Source of the DNA: Bretschneidera sinensis
Lineage: Eukaryota; Streptophyta; Magnoliopsida; Brassicales; Akaniaceae
NCBI GenBank assembly: GCA_023935145.1
Contig: CM043700.1
Span: 62,890,120-62,954,119, forward strand
Length of the DNA: 64,000 nt
Reading direction: 5' to 3'
Translations under genes and position numbers: made by a program
The notes under the pieces: generated by a model
Told to the model about the DNA's origin: nothing
Seen by the model: the letters and a program-made list of their open reading frames with translations, nothing else
Databases searched by the model: none
Shown here: positions 54,317-64,000 of the stretch, in pieces
Layout of the letters: each line of letters begins with the position of its first letter
How positions within the stretch are numbered: position 1 is the first letter of the stretch

Positions 54317-55296
54317 GAACCCCACTCTACAGCAAGGGCAAGAAAGTTACAACAAGGAGAAGAGAGATGCTGAGCCATCTATAGCCACACCTACTATTAA
54401 GGATCTTCCTAGGTCATTTGTACCTAAAGGACCATACCCTGAGAGATTACAAGCGCCCAAGAAAGAAGGGAAGTCTGAGTACATTTTGTAGGTATGCTTT
54501 GCTTAGTTTGGAGAGGATTTGGATTTGGATAAGTTACTTAAGCAAGCGAATACCATTTTGGAGTCTGCTCATCGGGAGAGCAGCGAGACGGATGAGACTA
54601 TGGATGAATCCCCCATTGAGGACCCCCTGGAGGCATGCTTTGCTCAATTTGGAGAGGATTTGGATTTGGATAAAGAACTTGAGTAAGCGAATGCCATTTT
54701 GGAATTTGCTCCTTGGGAGAGTAGTGAGATGGAGGATATTGCAGCACCTGAGCCCCTCAAGAAGGAACTTAAGCCTTTACCGGACAATCTTAAGTATGAG
54801 TTCCTAGGTCCAGCAGATTCTTTGCCTGTGATTATAGCTTCAGATTTTGTTGAGGCTCAAGAGGAGAAATTATTGGACGTTTTAAGAGACATTAAGGATC
54901 AGCTGGACTATTGAGGATATCAGGGGAATCAGCCCCTCGGTGGTGATGTACAAGATACATTTGGAGGAGAATGCCAAGCCATCGAGGAAGCCACAAATAA
55001 GGCTCAACCCAGCTATGCAAGAGGTTGTAAGGACTGAAGTGATTAAGCTGTTGGATGTAGGGATCATTTATCCAATCTTTGATAGCGAGTGGGTGAGCCC
55101 AATTCATGTCGTGCCAAAGCAGACTGGATTGACGGTAGTGATTAATAAATATGACGAGTTGGTTCCAACTCGTGTGCAGTCACGATGGAAAGTGAGTATA
55201 GACTATCGTAAGTTGAATGCTACCATAAGGAATGATCATTTTCCACTCCTATTTATTGATCAGATGATAGAGTGCTTAGCTGGGCACGATTACTAA
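54317..55296 (+). pseudogene. linker and RT stub of element E
   Basis: Two or more frames. Two acidic modules (ILESAHRESSETDE; LEACFAQFGEDLDLDKELE) are followed by IIASDFVEAQEEKLLDVLRD. A short deletion after RDIKDQLDY shifts frame, then IYPIFDSEWVSPIHVVPKQT and WKVSIDYRKLNATIRNDHFP lead to FIDQMIECLAGHDY and a stop at 55294-55296. The catalytic RT core is missing beyond that point. Confidence 0.8.
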
Positions 55297-56701
55297 TGTT
55301 GGGTCTGGCTAAAGATGTTAAACTTAGCGCTCATGGGAGGCACCTCACAGAATATCCTTTCTATTTGTTTATTATTTTACATATTTCTTGTTATTGTTTT
55401 TCTATAGTGTTTTTTGTTTTCCAGTCTTTATTTTTCAGGGACAAAGCGTACTTCAGATCAAGTTTTGGGGTATGTTATGAGCCATACCAGTCCAGATAGT
55501 TCTCCATATCCCAAGTTAGCTCTTACCATATTATTCACACATTGGGGTCAATGTGTAATTTAAGTTTGGGGGTATGGGAGACACATTACACACACTTTAT
55601 CCTAATTTGTTGTTGTTTTTCTTCATTTAAAAAAAAAAGAAAATGCATGCTCATGTTATTTTGAAATTTTAGTTGATCTAAACAAATACTGTGATGTGAT
55701 GTCATTGGTGAGCTTAAAATTGTGAACACATGTTTTGATGATAGAGTTTTAAAACTTTGTTACTTACTTTAGGCATTTGACAATTCACATGTTTGATCTA
55801 ATCTGACACGAGCACATTAGCACATAATTGTGTGAGGTATGACATGTGATTTTAATGTGCATGTTTCCATGACTTAACTGAAACTGGATGACTTGTGGGA
55901 TTAACACTTGGGCATAGAAAAACATAAAAAAAGAGAAAAAAAAACAATAATACTACTAATATTTATAATGATCATCGTCAATAAACTTTCCACTGAGTAA
56001 CTGGACCTCTTGCCTTAGTAAGCAGTGAGTGTTCACGTCAATAGGTGGGAATTTTATTCATAATGATCATTGCGAAACTTTTCGCTGAGTAACTGGACCT
56101 CTTGCCTCAGTAAGCAGTGAGTGTTCACGTCAAAATGTGAAAATTTTGCTTGGTAGCATTAAGGCCAGTTTAGTTTTGTAGCCTTTTTTACTCGAGTTAG
56201 TAAGTTCTTAAGGGTGTCTTTACACCTAATGCCCTAAAACCATCTGGTTTGGGAGTCATTGACTCAACACTCGATACATGGGTCAATTAGAAAGCTTAAG
56301 GGAACTAAACATAGCAGAGTCTTATAATAAAAATAAATAAAATAAAATTATGCCATTGTTGTTCATTCTGATGAGAAATTCTGTGAATCTTGAGACATGG
56401 AGACATTGTACATTGAAGTTATTTGGAAACCTCATCTGTATATGCTAATTCACTTTACACTTATTCAAGCTTGTGATGTCTTAGCCTGCCTTTTGTAAGT
56501 AATTAGGTTTTAAAATTCTTATTCATTGCGAAGATGTGTTATATTTTTTAAGCTTGCTCATGAACGAATATCATAGTTTTGAGTGCTCCTTAATTTTTTG
56601 GATACCATGAGTGATGAACTTATCTTTATGTTCTTTGTTTTTCATTTAGTTTTTTATTTTGTTTTACTAAGGGACTAGCAAAATCTAAGTTTGGGGGTAT
56701 T

Positions 56702-57857
56702 TGATGAGTGCCAAATATTGTATATTTTGGTCCCTTAATTTATATTTGTTAGCTTAGGAATTTGTTACTTTGAGTTGTTTTTCGTTGTTTTACAGGTTTA
56801 CAAACTTGGAAAGAAGTTTCACTAAATTGCCAGTATTGCTCGTAAAGATCATCCATTTTTGAGGATTAAACTGTATTGATTCAGGAAGAACCAGGAGATG
56901 AGCCATATATTCTTGGAAAGATCCGAATGTCTATTTTCTGAGAAATTTTACGGATCAATAAAATAATTTTTCTAGAGAAAGTTATGGCAGTTTTAGTAGG
57001 CAAAGGTCAAAGAGCAAAAGCTGGAATCTGCAGTATCCCACATCGGATTGGAAACACATTGCACTTGTGATGTTTCCCTATATAAGCCCCTCTTCACTTC
57101 ATCATTTGGTGTGCAATCTTGAGGACTTCTGCTAGCATTCTGCTGGATCTCGAAGGCTTTGCTACCACGAGGGGAAGCGCCGCCCAACAGCGAGTGGAAT
57201 TTCTCCCCATGTATAGTTTGTTAGTTTTAAAGTTTAATGTTTAGCACTGTTATTGTGAACTTTAGTTTCATGATTATGAGTGGCTAAAATCTTCAGCTAA
57301 GGTTGAAGATGAAGCCTCGCCGTTGTTTGACATAATATTTTCAGATTTGTTTATATAATTCTGATGTTTTTTTAGTACAAATGTTCTGTTAAATTATTTG
57401 AGTAAAATCTTATGATTGATTGCGTTTAAATTGTTCTGTTAAATATTCCGTGTGTTTCATCTGATGGATACATCGAATTTTTTTTTGATTAAATTGGATA
57501 TCCTTTGTGATTTGTTAAAAGTGGATAAATTGGTAGGTTTAATTGGGATATTTGTTGTGATTTGTTTAAAGTTGGATTCATGAAATGTTTTGATAGGTTA
57601 CTTTTATATAAAGCATGAAAATATATGGGGTGGATTCAGAAACCTTAGTATCTTTATCATTTATTTTTAAATCAATTTAGTTTAGTTTATTTTGTTTGCA
57701 ACAGACAATTCAAAACTTGGAACTAGGTTAAAATAGGCTTCGTTTAGATAAAAATATATTTTCACAATGCAATTCCCTATGGATTCGACCTCGCACTTGC
57801 ACAACAATATATTTGCAAACGACTCGTGCACTTGCGAGTAATTTAAAACTCACAACA
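56702..57857 (+). repeat. LTR shared by E (3') and F (5')
   Basis: TGATGAGTGCC to CTCACAACA. TATA box CCTATATAAGCCCC near 57078-57091. Single copy of the 188-bp unit that is duplicated in D. Confidence 0.9.
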
Positions 57858-57863
57858 AGTTTT

Positions 57864-57881
57864 TGGCGCCGTTGCCGGGGA
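57864..57881 (+). other. primer binding site of element F, tRNA-Asp type
   Basis: TGGCGCCGTTGCCGGGGA, six bases after the LTR end. Confidence 0.9.
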
Positions 57882-58069
57882 GTTGTTTTGTTTGTGAAAT
57901 TTTTGTCTGAATTAATTTTATTTTTTTACTAGTTTAGTTAGCCTTTTTGTTTTATTTTATTTTATTTTTTAAAATTTTAATTTTAATTTTAATTTTAATT
58001 TTTTTAATTTTATTTCAGTTTATTTGTTTCTATTTGCAATTGCCTAAAAATAAAATATAAATAAATAAA

Positions 58070-58708
58070 ATGTGGATGAATCAAGCGCCGGTTTCACAAT
58101 CTTTAGAGGACACCCTCAAGGATTTCATGAAGATGATTGGCCAGTCCATCAGTGCAGCCAATACATTCAATGTTGATAGCTGTTCCATCTGTGCTAGCCC
58201 TATGCATTTAGCACAGAATTGTCCAACTATGCCGGCTTTTGCCGAATATCCCATGGAACAAATGAATGCTTTCAATGACTGTCGGTGACAATCAAATGGA
58301 TCTTACTCCGAGACGTACAATCCAAGGTGATAGAACCACCATAATTTTTCATGGAAGCATAACCAACTGATGAATCAGGGAGAAGCCCCTCATCATGCTC
58401 ACAATCAATACCCTCCCGGATTTCCTCCACCAGTTCCAAGTTATGGTCTCTCAGCCCATCCAACACCATCACCCGATTACCAAGCTCCCACTAAAGTGCT
58501 AGCGTCAGTTTCACAGTCATTGGAGGACGCCCTCAATGATTTCAGAAAGATGACCGGCCAATCCATAAGCGAAGTGAGGATGGCAAAAATTGTAAACACC
58601 CAAGTGATTACCAAGCTAGAGAGTCAAATGGGTCAAATCGCAAGTCACTTGGGTGAAGGAGAGAAGGGAAAGTTCCCCAATCAACCCGTGCCCAACCCGA
58701 AGGAATAG
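58070..58708 (+). pseudogene. gag C-terminal remnant of element F
   Basis: Frame 58070-58288 starts MWMNQAPVSQSLEDTLKDF and has the intact knuckle CSICASPMHLAQNC, then a stop after FNDCR. A second frame (58370-58708) has HNQYPPGFPPPVPSYGLSAH and SLEDALNDFRKMTGQSIS, then LESQMGQIASHLGEGEKG. The N-terminal gag capsid-like region is missing, as in D. Confidence 0.75.
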
Positions 58709-58753
58709 TTTGCGATTGGAAATTCATCAACTCCTACGCACGGGCAGGAACAA

Positions 58754-59653
58754 GTGCAATCGATTGTCACATTAAAGTATGGAAGACAAGTGGACAATCA
58801 AGTGAAAGAGAACCCCGCTCTACAGCAACGGCAAGAAAGTGGCAACAAGGAGAAGAGAGATGCTGAGCCATCTATAGCCACACCTACTATTAAGGATCTT
58901 CCTAGGTTGTTTGTACCTAAAGCACCTTACCCTGAGAGATTACAAGCCCCCAAGAAAGAAAGGAAGTTTGAGGACATTTTGGAGGCATGCTTTGCTCAGT
59001 TTGGAGAGGATTTCGATTTAGATAAGTTACTTGAGCAAGCAAATGCCATTTTGGAGTCTGCTCCTCGAGAGAGGAGTGAGATGGAGGAGATCGCAGCACC
59101 TGAGCCCCTCAAGAAGGAACTTAAGCCTTTACCAGACAATCTTAAGTATGAGTTCCTAAGTCCAACAGATTTTTTACCTGTGATTATAGCTTCAGATTTT
59201 GTTGAGGCTCAAGAGGAGAAATTATTGGACGTTTTAAGAGACATTAAGGAAGCTATCAACTGGACTATTGAGGATATCAGAGGAATTAGCCCCTCGATGG
59301 TGATGTACAAGATACATTTTGAGGAAAATGCCAAGCCATCGAGGGAGCCACAAAGAAGGCTCAACCCAGCTATGTAAGAGGTTATGAGGACTGAAGTGAT
59401 TAAGCTATTGGATGTAGGGATCATTTATCCAATCTTTGATAGCGAGTTGGTGAGCCCAATTCATGTCGTGCCAAAGCAGGCTGGATTGACGGTAGTGATG
59501 AATAAAGACAACGAGTTGGTTCTAACTCGTGTTCAGTCAGGATGGAGAGTGAGTATAGACTACCGTAAGTTGAATGCTGCCATAAAGAATGATCATTTTC
59601 CACTCCTATTTATTGATCAGATGATAGAGTGCTTAGCTGGGCACGATTACTAA
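58754..59653 (+). pseudogene. linker and RT stub of element F
   Basis: A linker with one acidic module (LEACFAQFGEDFDLDKLLEQ) runs into LPVIIASDFVEAQEEKLLDV and NWTIEDIRGISPSMVMYKI. A stop at 59375-59377 is followed in the same frame by IKLLDVGIIYPIFDSELVSP, GWRVSIDYRKLNAAIKNDHF and FIDQMIECLAGHDY, stop at 59651-59653. No catalytic FLDG or YxDD motif is left. Confidence 0.8.
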
Positions 59654-61068
59654 TGTTGAGTCTGGATGAAGATGTTAAACTTAGCGCTCATGGGAGGCAC
59701 CCCACAACATATCCTTTCTATTTGTTTATTATTTTACATATTTCTTGTTATTGTTTTTCTATAGTGTTTTTTGTTTTCCAGTCTTTATTTTTCAGGGACA
59801 AAGTGTACTTCAGATCAAGTTTGGGGGTATGTTATGAGCCATACCAGTCCAGATAGTTCTCCATATCCTAGGTCAGCTTTTACCATATTATTCAGACATT
59901 GGGATCAATGTGTAATTTAAGTTTGAGGGAATGGGAGACACATTACACACACTTTGTCCTAATTTTTTGTTGTTTTTCTTCATTTTTTTTTTTAAAAAAG
60001 AAAGAAGGTAAATACATGCTCATGTTATTTTGAAATTTTAGTTGATCTAAACAAATACTGTGATGTGATGTCATTGGTGAGCTTAAAATTGTGAACACAT
60101 GGTTTGATGATAGAGTTTTAAAACTTTGTTAGTTACTTTAGACATTTGAGAATTCACATGTTTGATCTAATCTGACACGAGCACATTAACACATAATTGT
60201 GTAAGGAATGACATGTGATTTTAATGTGCATGTTTCCATGACTTAACTGCAACTGGATGACTTGTGGGATTAACACTTGGACATAGAAAAGCATAAAAAA
60301 AAGAAAAAAACAAATAACACTACTAATATTTATAATGATCATCATCAATAAACTTTCCACTGAGTAACTGAACCTCTTGTCTCAGTAAGCAGTGAGTGTT
60401 CACGTCAAAAGGTAGAAATTTTATTCATAATGATCAATGCGAAACTTTTCGCTGAGTAACTGGACCTCTTGCCTCAGTAAGCAGTGAGTGTTCACGTCAA
60501 AAGGTAGAAATTTTACTTGGTAGCATTAAGGCCAGTTTAGTTTTGTAGCCTTTTTGACTCGAGTTAGTAAGTTCTTAGGGATGTATTTACACCTAATGCC
60601 CTAAAACCATCTGGCTTGGGAGTCATTGCCTGAACACTCGATGCATGGGACAATTAGAAAGCTTAAGGGAACTAAACATAGCAAAGTTTTATAATAAAAA
60701 TAAATAAAATAAAACGATGCCATCATTTTTCATTCTGATGAGAAATTCTGTGAATCTTGAGACATGGAGACATTGTACATTGAAGTTATTTGGAAACCTC
60801 ATCTGTATATGCTTATTTACTTCACACTGATTCAAGCTTGTGATGTCTTAGCCTACCTCTTGTAAGTAATTAGGTTTTAAAATTCCTATTCATTGCAAAG
60901 ATGGGTTATATTTTTTAAGCTTGCTCATGAACGAATATCATGGTTTTGAATGCTCCTTAAATTTTTGGATACCATGAGTGATGAACTTATTTTTATGTTC
61001 TTTATTTTTCATTTTGTTTTTTATTTTATTTTGCTAAGGGACTAGCAAAATCTAAGTTTGGGGGTATT
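59654..61068 (+). other. long 3' untranslated region of element F
   Basis: Non-coding, conserved with D and E. It contains the two-copy ACTGAGTAACTG/AGCAGTGAGTGTTCACG repeat (about 60356-60515) and ends in the polypurine tract. Confidence 0.8.
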
Positions 61069-62261
61069 TGATGAGTGCCAAATATTGCATATTTTGACCC
61101 CTTAATTTACATTTGTTTGCTTAGGAATTTGTTACTTTGAGATGTTTTTCGTTGTTTTACAGGGTTACAAGCATGGGAAGGAGTTTCACTAAATTGCCAG
61201 AATTGCTCATACAGATCAGCCATGTTTTAGGATTAAACTATATTGATTCAAGAAGAACCAAGAGATGAATCATATATGCTTGGAAATATCCGGATGTCTA
61301 TTTTCTGGGGAATTTTACAGATCAATAAAATAATTTTTCTAGAGAAAGTTATGGCAGTTTTAGTAGACAAAGTCAAAGAGCAAAAGCTGAAATTTGCAGT
61401 ATCCCACATCGGATTGGAAACACATTGCACTTGTGATGTTTCCTTATATAAGCCCCTCTTCACTTCATCATTCAGTGTGCAATCTTGAGGACTTTCACTA
61501 GCATTCTGGTGGATCTCGAAGGCTAAGCTACCACGAGGGGAAGCACCGCCCAACAGCGAGTGGAATTTCTCCCCATGTATAGTCAGTTTTTAATTTACTG
61601 CTTTTGTTAGTTTTAAAGTTTAATGTTTAGCACTGTTATTGTGAACTTTAGTTTCATGATTATGAGTGGCTAAAATCTTCAGCTAAGTTTGAAGATGAAG
61701 CCTCGCCGTTGTTTGGCATAATATTTTCAGATTTGTTTATACAATTCTGATGTTTTTTGTAGTATAAATGTTCTTATCAACTATTTGAGTAAAATCTTAT
61801 GATTGATTGCGTTTAAATTGTTCTGTTGGATATTCTGTGTGTTTCATCTGATGGATACATCAAATTATTTTTGATTAAATTGGATATCCTTTGTGATTTG
61901 TTAAAAGCGGATACATTGGATTGTTTTGGTTTAATTGGGATATTTGTTGTGATTTGTTTAAAGTTGGATTTATGGAATGTTTTGATAGGTTACTTTTATA
62001 TAAAGCATAAAAATATATGCTTTACTTTGGTGGGGTGGATTCAGAAACCTTAGTATCTTTATCATTTGTTTTTAAATCAATTTAGTTTAGTTTATTTTGT
62101 TTGCAACAGACAATTCAAAACTTGGAACTAGGTTAAAATAGGCTTCGTTTAGATAAAAATATATTTTCACAACGCAATTACCTGTGGATTCGACCTCGCA
62201 CTTGCACAGCACTATATTGCAAATGATTCGTGCGCTTGCGAGTAATTTAAAACTCACAACA
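61069..62261 (+). repeat. 3' LTR of element F
   Basis: TGATGAGTGCC to CTCACAACA. TATA box CTTATATAAGCCCC near 61443. It contains a short extra segment near 61583-61610 compared with the other LTR. Confidence 0.9.
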
Positions 62262-63742
62262 CTAATAATGGGAAGCAATTTGACAATGCCCGATTCAAAT
62301 ATATAAGAATTTATATTTTAAATAGGATGGATGGATGAAAGAAAAAAATGCTAAAAAGTTTTATGAAATTTCTGAAAAATATGGTTGAAAAGTGAAAATG
62401 ATATATGAAGAGATAATTTAATGAATATGATAAAAATAATAATTTTGAGAAAGAGCTAGATAGTTAAATTGAATGCTTGAATGTATGCTTGTTTTCATAT
62501 TATTGCTCATATACATAAAATAAAATACCAGGAAGGCAACTGGTCTGCTTGTTTTCATATTATTGCTCATATGCATAAAATAAGAGACTGGGAAGGCAAC
62601 TGGTCTAGCTGAAAATAACAGACCAAGAAGGCAGTCAGTCAGCTGAAAATAAAAGACCGGGAAGACAGCCGGTCTAGCTAAATATAAAAGACTGGGAAGG
62701 CAGCTGGTCTAGCTAAAAATAAAAGATCGGGAAGGCAACTGGTCTAGCTGAAAATAAAAGACCGGGAAGGCAACTGGTCTAGTTGAAAATAAAAGATCGA
62801 AAAAGGCAGTCGGTCTAGCCAAAAAGACCAGGAAGGCAGCCGGTCTGGCTGAAACATGTCAACATGTGGGAAGATGTTCCCAAATTATACTATGGTCTGA
62901 TATGATGAGAAAGAAAGAAAGAAAATTTAAATTCATGCATTACATTTTTTTAAATATTAATTATTATTGATTGAGATGCTAAAATATTAATCTTGATTGT
63001 GAAATTATTGATAGACAAATGAGTCTCACAGAGAGACAGATATAATGACAAATAAATATGACAGTATGATATGATAAAAAATTTATTTAATTGATTGATT
63101 ATATGTTGTGAACCTCATAACGAGGTAAATAATGATGTTAAATTGATAATCTCAAGATAATTAAATATATGAGAAGAAAAATTGATATGTTTGATGATTA
63201 ATTTAAGATGAGATTGATAAATTGTTGAAATTATAATAAGATGTTATTATTGATTTATATGAGATAATAGATGAATGAATATGGAAAGATTATTTGAAAG
63301 ATTGAATGATTATCTGTGAAGAATAGATGATTTATAGTCGTAAATTAGAAATATTAAATGATAAGATGTGACTGGAAGTATATAATCGAGTACTTCTAGT
63401 AAATTTAATTCACTAAGCTTGTGAAGCTCACTCCTCATTGTTAAATAATTTCAGGTACCGGGTAGGATCAATAGATTGGTGAGCTGAGATTTGTAAGCCA
63501 CGTGGTCCACATCCTCGACTAATAAAAATATATATTTGTAAATATTCATGCATAATATGTTGTATATAATGTTTTAGTTGGGATCTTAATAATGTAACTC
63601 CTCTGTTGAGGGTTGAGGATTTATGCATATTGATAAGTTCAGTTGGTATTTTTATATTGTCGCATATATGTGACGTGCTGGGATTTCAAAACATGACGAC
63701 ATTGTCTCGGGGGTGGCCAACCCAGGATAGGTCATTACAACA
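62262..63742 (+). repeat. LTR-like sequence, possibly of a chromovirus (Tekay/Del-like)
   Basis: Features recalling the 3' part of Tekay/Del LTRs: CTCACTCCTC and TTTCAGGTACCGGGTAGG (63428-63466), then GGGGGTGGCCAACCCAGG followed by GGTCATTACAA near the right end (63710-63740). No coding frame. The left part holds a tandem array. Ends are not defined. Confidence 0.4.
62487..62846. repeat. tandem array of hairpin-forming units
   Basis: Two 60-bp units (62487-62546, 62547-62606) are followed by about seven units of 30-36 bp with consensus AGCTGAAAATAAAAGACC then GGGAAGGCAACTGGTCT. In the best units AGACCGG and CCGGTCT flank GAAGGCAG-type loops, so each can fold into a small hairpin. Confidence 0.85.
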
Positions 63743-63786
63743 ATGTACAAAAGGTGGCTCATAAGCTTAAGACAAAAAAGAAAACA

Positions 63787-64000
63787 CTAAGCCTTGGGGT
63801 CATTAGGCACGATAATGACCTCATCTTTCCGAGCATTGGCTTCTTGATCATCCTCAACAGTAGTCGTCTCAACATTCAAGACCTCGATGCCCAAGAGGTC
63901 AATGTTGAGATAGGCCTTAGCAAACTTGAAGCCACAGACAAGGTAAACTTTGGCCTCATTAGCTATATACTCCTTGAACTCCCTCGAAGAATTGTAATCC
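63787..64000 (-). CDS. partial ORF running off the window, retroelement-like, unknown
   Basis: 71 codons open to the window edge, ending ...VIIVPNDPKA and TAG at 63787-63789. Segments include SSREFKEYIANEAKVYLVCG and FKFAKAYLNIDLLGIEVLNV. The composition resembles the C-terminal end of gag-like proteins encoded by Tat/Ogre-type plant elements, where a conserved block with xFxxxYLDIDL is common, but this is from memory. The start lies beyond position 64000. Confidence 0.4.
   Translation of the reverse strand, partial: DYNSSREFKEYIANEAKVYLVCGFKFAKAYLNIDLLGIEVLNVETTTVEDDQEANARKDEVIIVPNDPKA

Larger units (their letters stand above)
54317..57857 (+). mobile_element. 5'-truncated Athila-like element E, sharing its LTR with F
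   Basis: Begins at the GAACCCC word within the gag-pol linker, next to the Tat remnant, and runs through linker, RT stub, 3' untranslated region and the LTR 56702-57857. That LTR serves as E's 3' LTR and as F's 5' LTR. From 54317 it parallels F with an offset of about 4.5 kb. Confidence 0.8.
56702..62261 (+). mobile_element. deletion-derived Athila-like element F with both LTRs
   Basis: LTRs 56702-57857 (1156 bp) and 61069-62261 (1193 bp), primer site 57864-57881, polypurine tract TTTGGGGGTATT before 61069. The interior is the same reduced set as in D: short gag C-terminus with knuckle, linker, RT stub ending LAGHDY-stop, and a 3' untranslated region of about 1.4 kb. The LTRs differ by several indels, so the insertion is not recent. 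Confidence 0.85.

Noticed and set aside
62487..62846. CRISPR-like array
   Set aside because: Units abut one another without unique spacers, the context is plant LTR sequence, and no cas genes exist.

Overview
The window looks like a repeat-rich, gene-poor nuclear segment from a flowering plant, probably a eudicot. It is AT-rich, has spliced plant genes, and is dominated by LTR retrotransposons with plant-type primer sites (initiator tRNA-Met and tRNA-Asp). I recognise one apparently intact host gene, a DREB2-type AP2/ERF transcription factor at 20112-21581(+). A second host locus is a decayed chloroplast-type MATE transporter (DETOXIFICATION 44-like) spread over about 14 kb (39210 down to 25386, minus strand). 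Fragments of an Abraxas/FAM175-like gene (8.5-9.7 kb) and a PDS5-like cohesin gene (13.4-13.9 kb) are also present. I found no rRNA, tRNA gene or CRISPR array.

Layout. 0-4.3 kb: Ty3/gypsy element A1(+), cut by the left window edge. 4.6-8.1 kb: degenerate Ty1/copia element(-), with an inverted duplication of its RNase H end. 8.5-9.7 kb: Abraxas-like pseudogene. 10.4-12.3 kb: 5'-truncated LINE(-) with a 10-bp target duplication. 12.5-14.8 kb: non-autonomous LTR element B(+) carrying an intronless PDS5 fragment. 15-19 kb: no clear gene; one SINE-like and one MITE-like unit. 19.7-21.6 kb: promoter, two upstream ORFs and the DREB2 gene. 21.9-24.4 kb: large long-inverted-repeat element.

25.4-39.2 kb is the MATE pseudogene. 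Its introns hold a young Ty3 element A2 (26820-31071, identical-looking LTRs, AGTTA target duplication), a non-autonomous LTR element C (32262-34879, relative of B) with a 203-codon Tyr/Asp-rich ORF, a 403-bp MITE with 8-bp target duplication, and a 167-bp tandem duplication.

40-47.5 kb: old copia remains between two inverted LTR-like pieces. 47.6-62.3 kb: three copies (D on minus, E and F on plus) of one Athila-like Ty3 family. All share the same internal deletion, and E and F share an LTR. A Tat/Ogre-like reverse transcriptase remnant lies between D and E. 62.3-64 kb: LTR-like sequence with a hairpin tandem array, then a partial minus-strand ORF.

Most retroelements here are deletion derivatives that keep LTRs, primer site, polypurine tract and parts of gag but lack most of pol, so they would depend on enzymes supplied by other copies. 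The most unusual items are the B/C family with replaced interiors, the D/E/F family that multiplied after deletion, and the recently inserted defective A2. All boundaries, splice sites and family assignments were read by eye; no database search or alignment was run.
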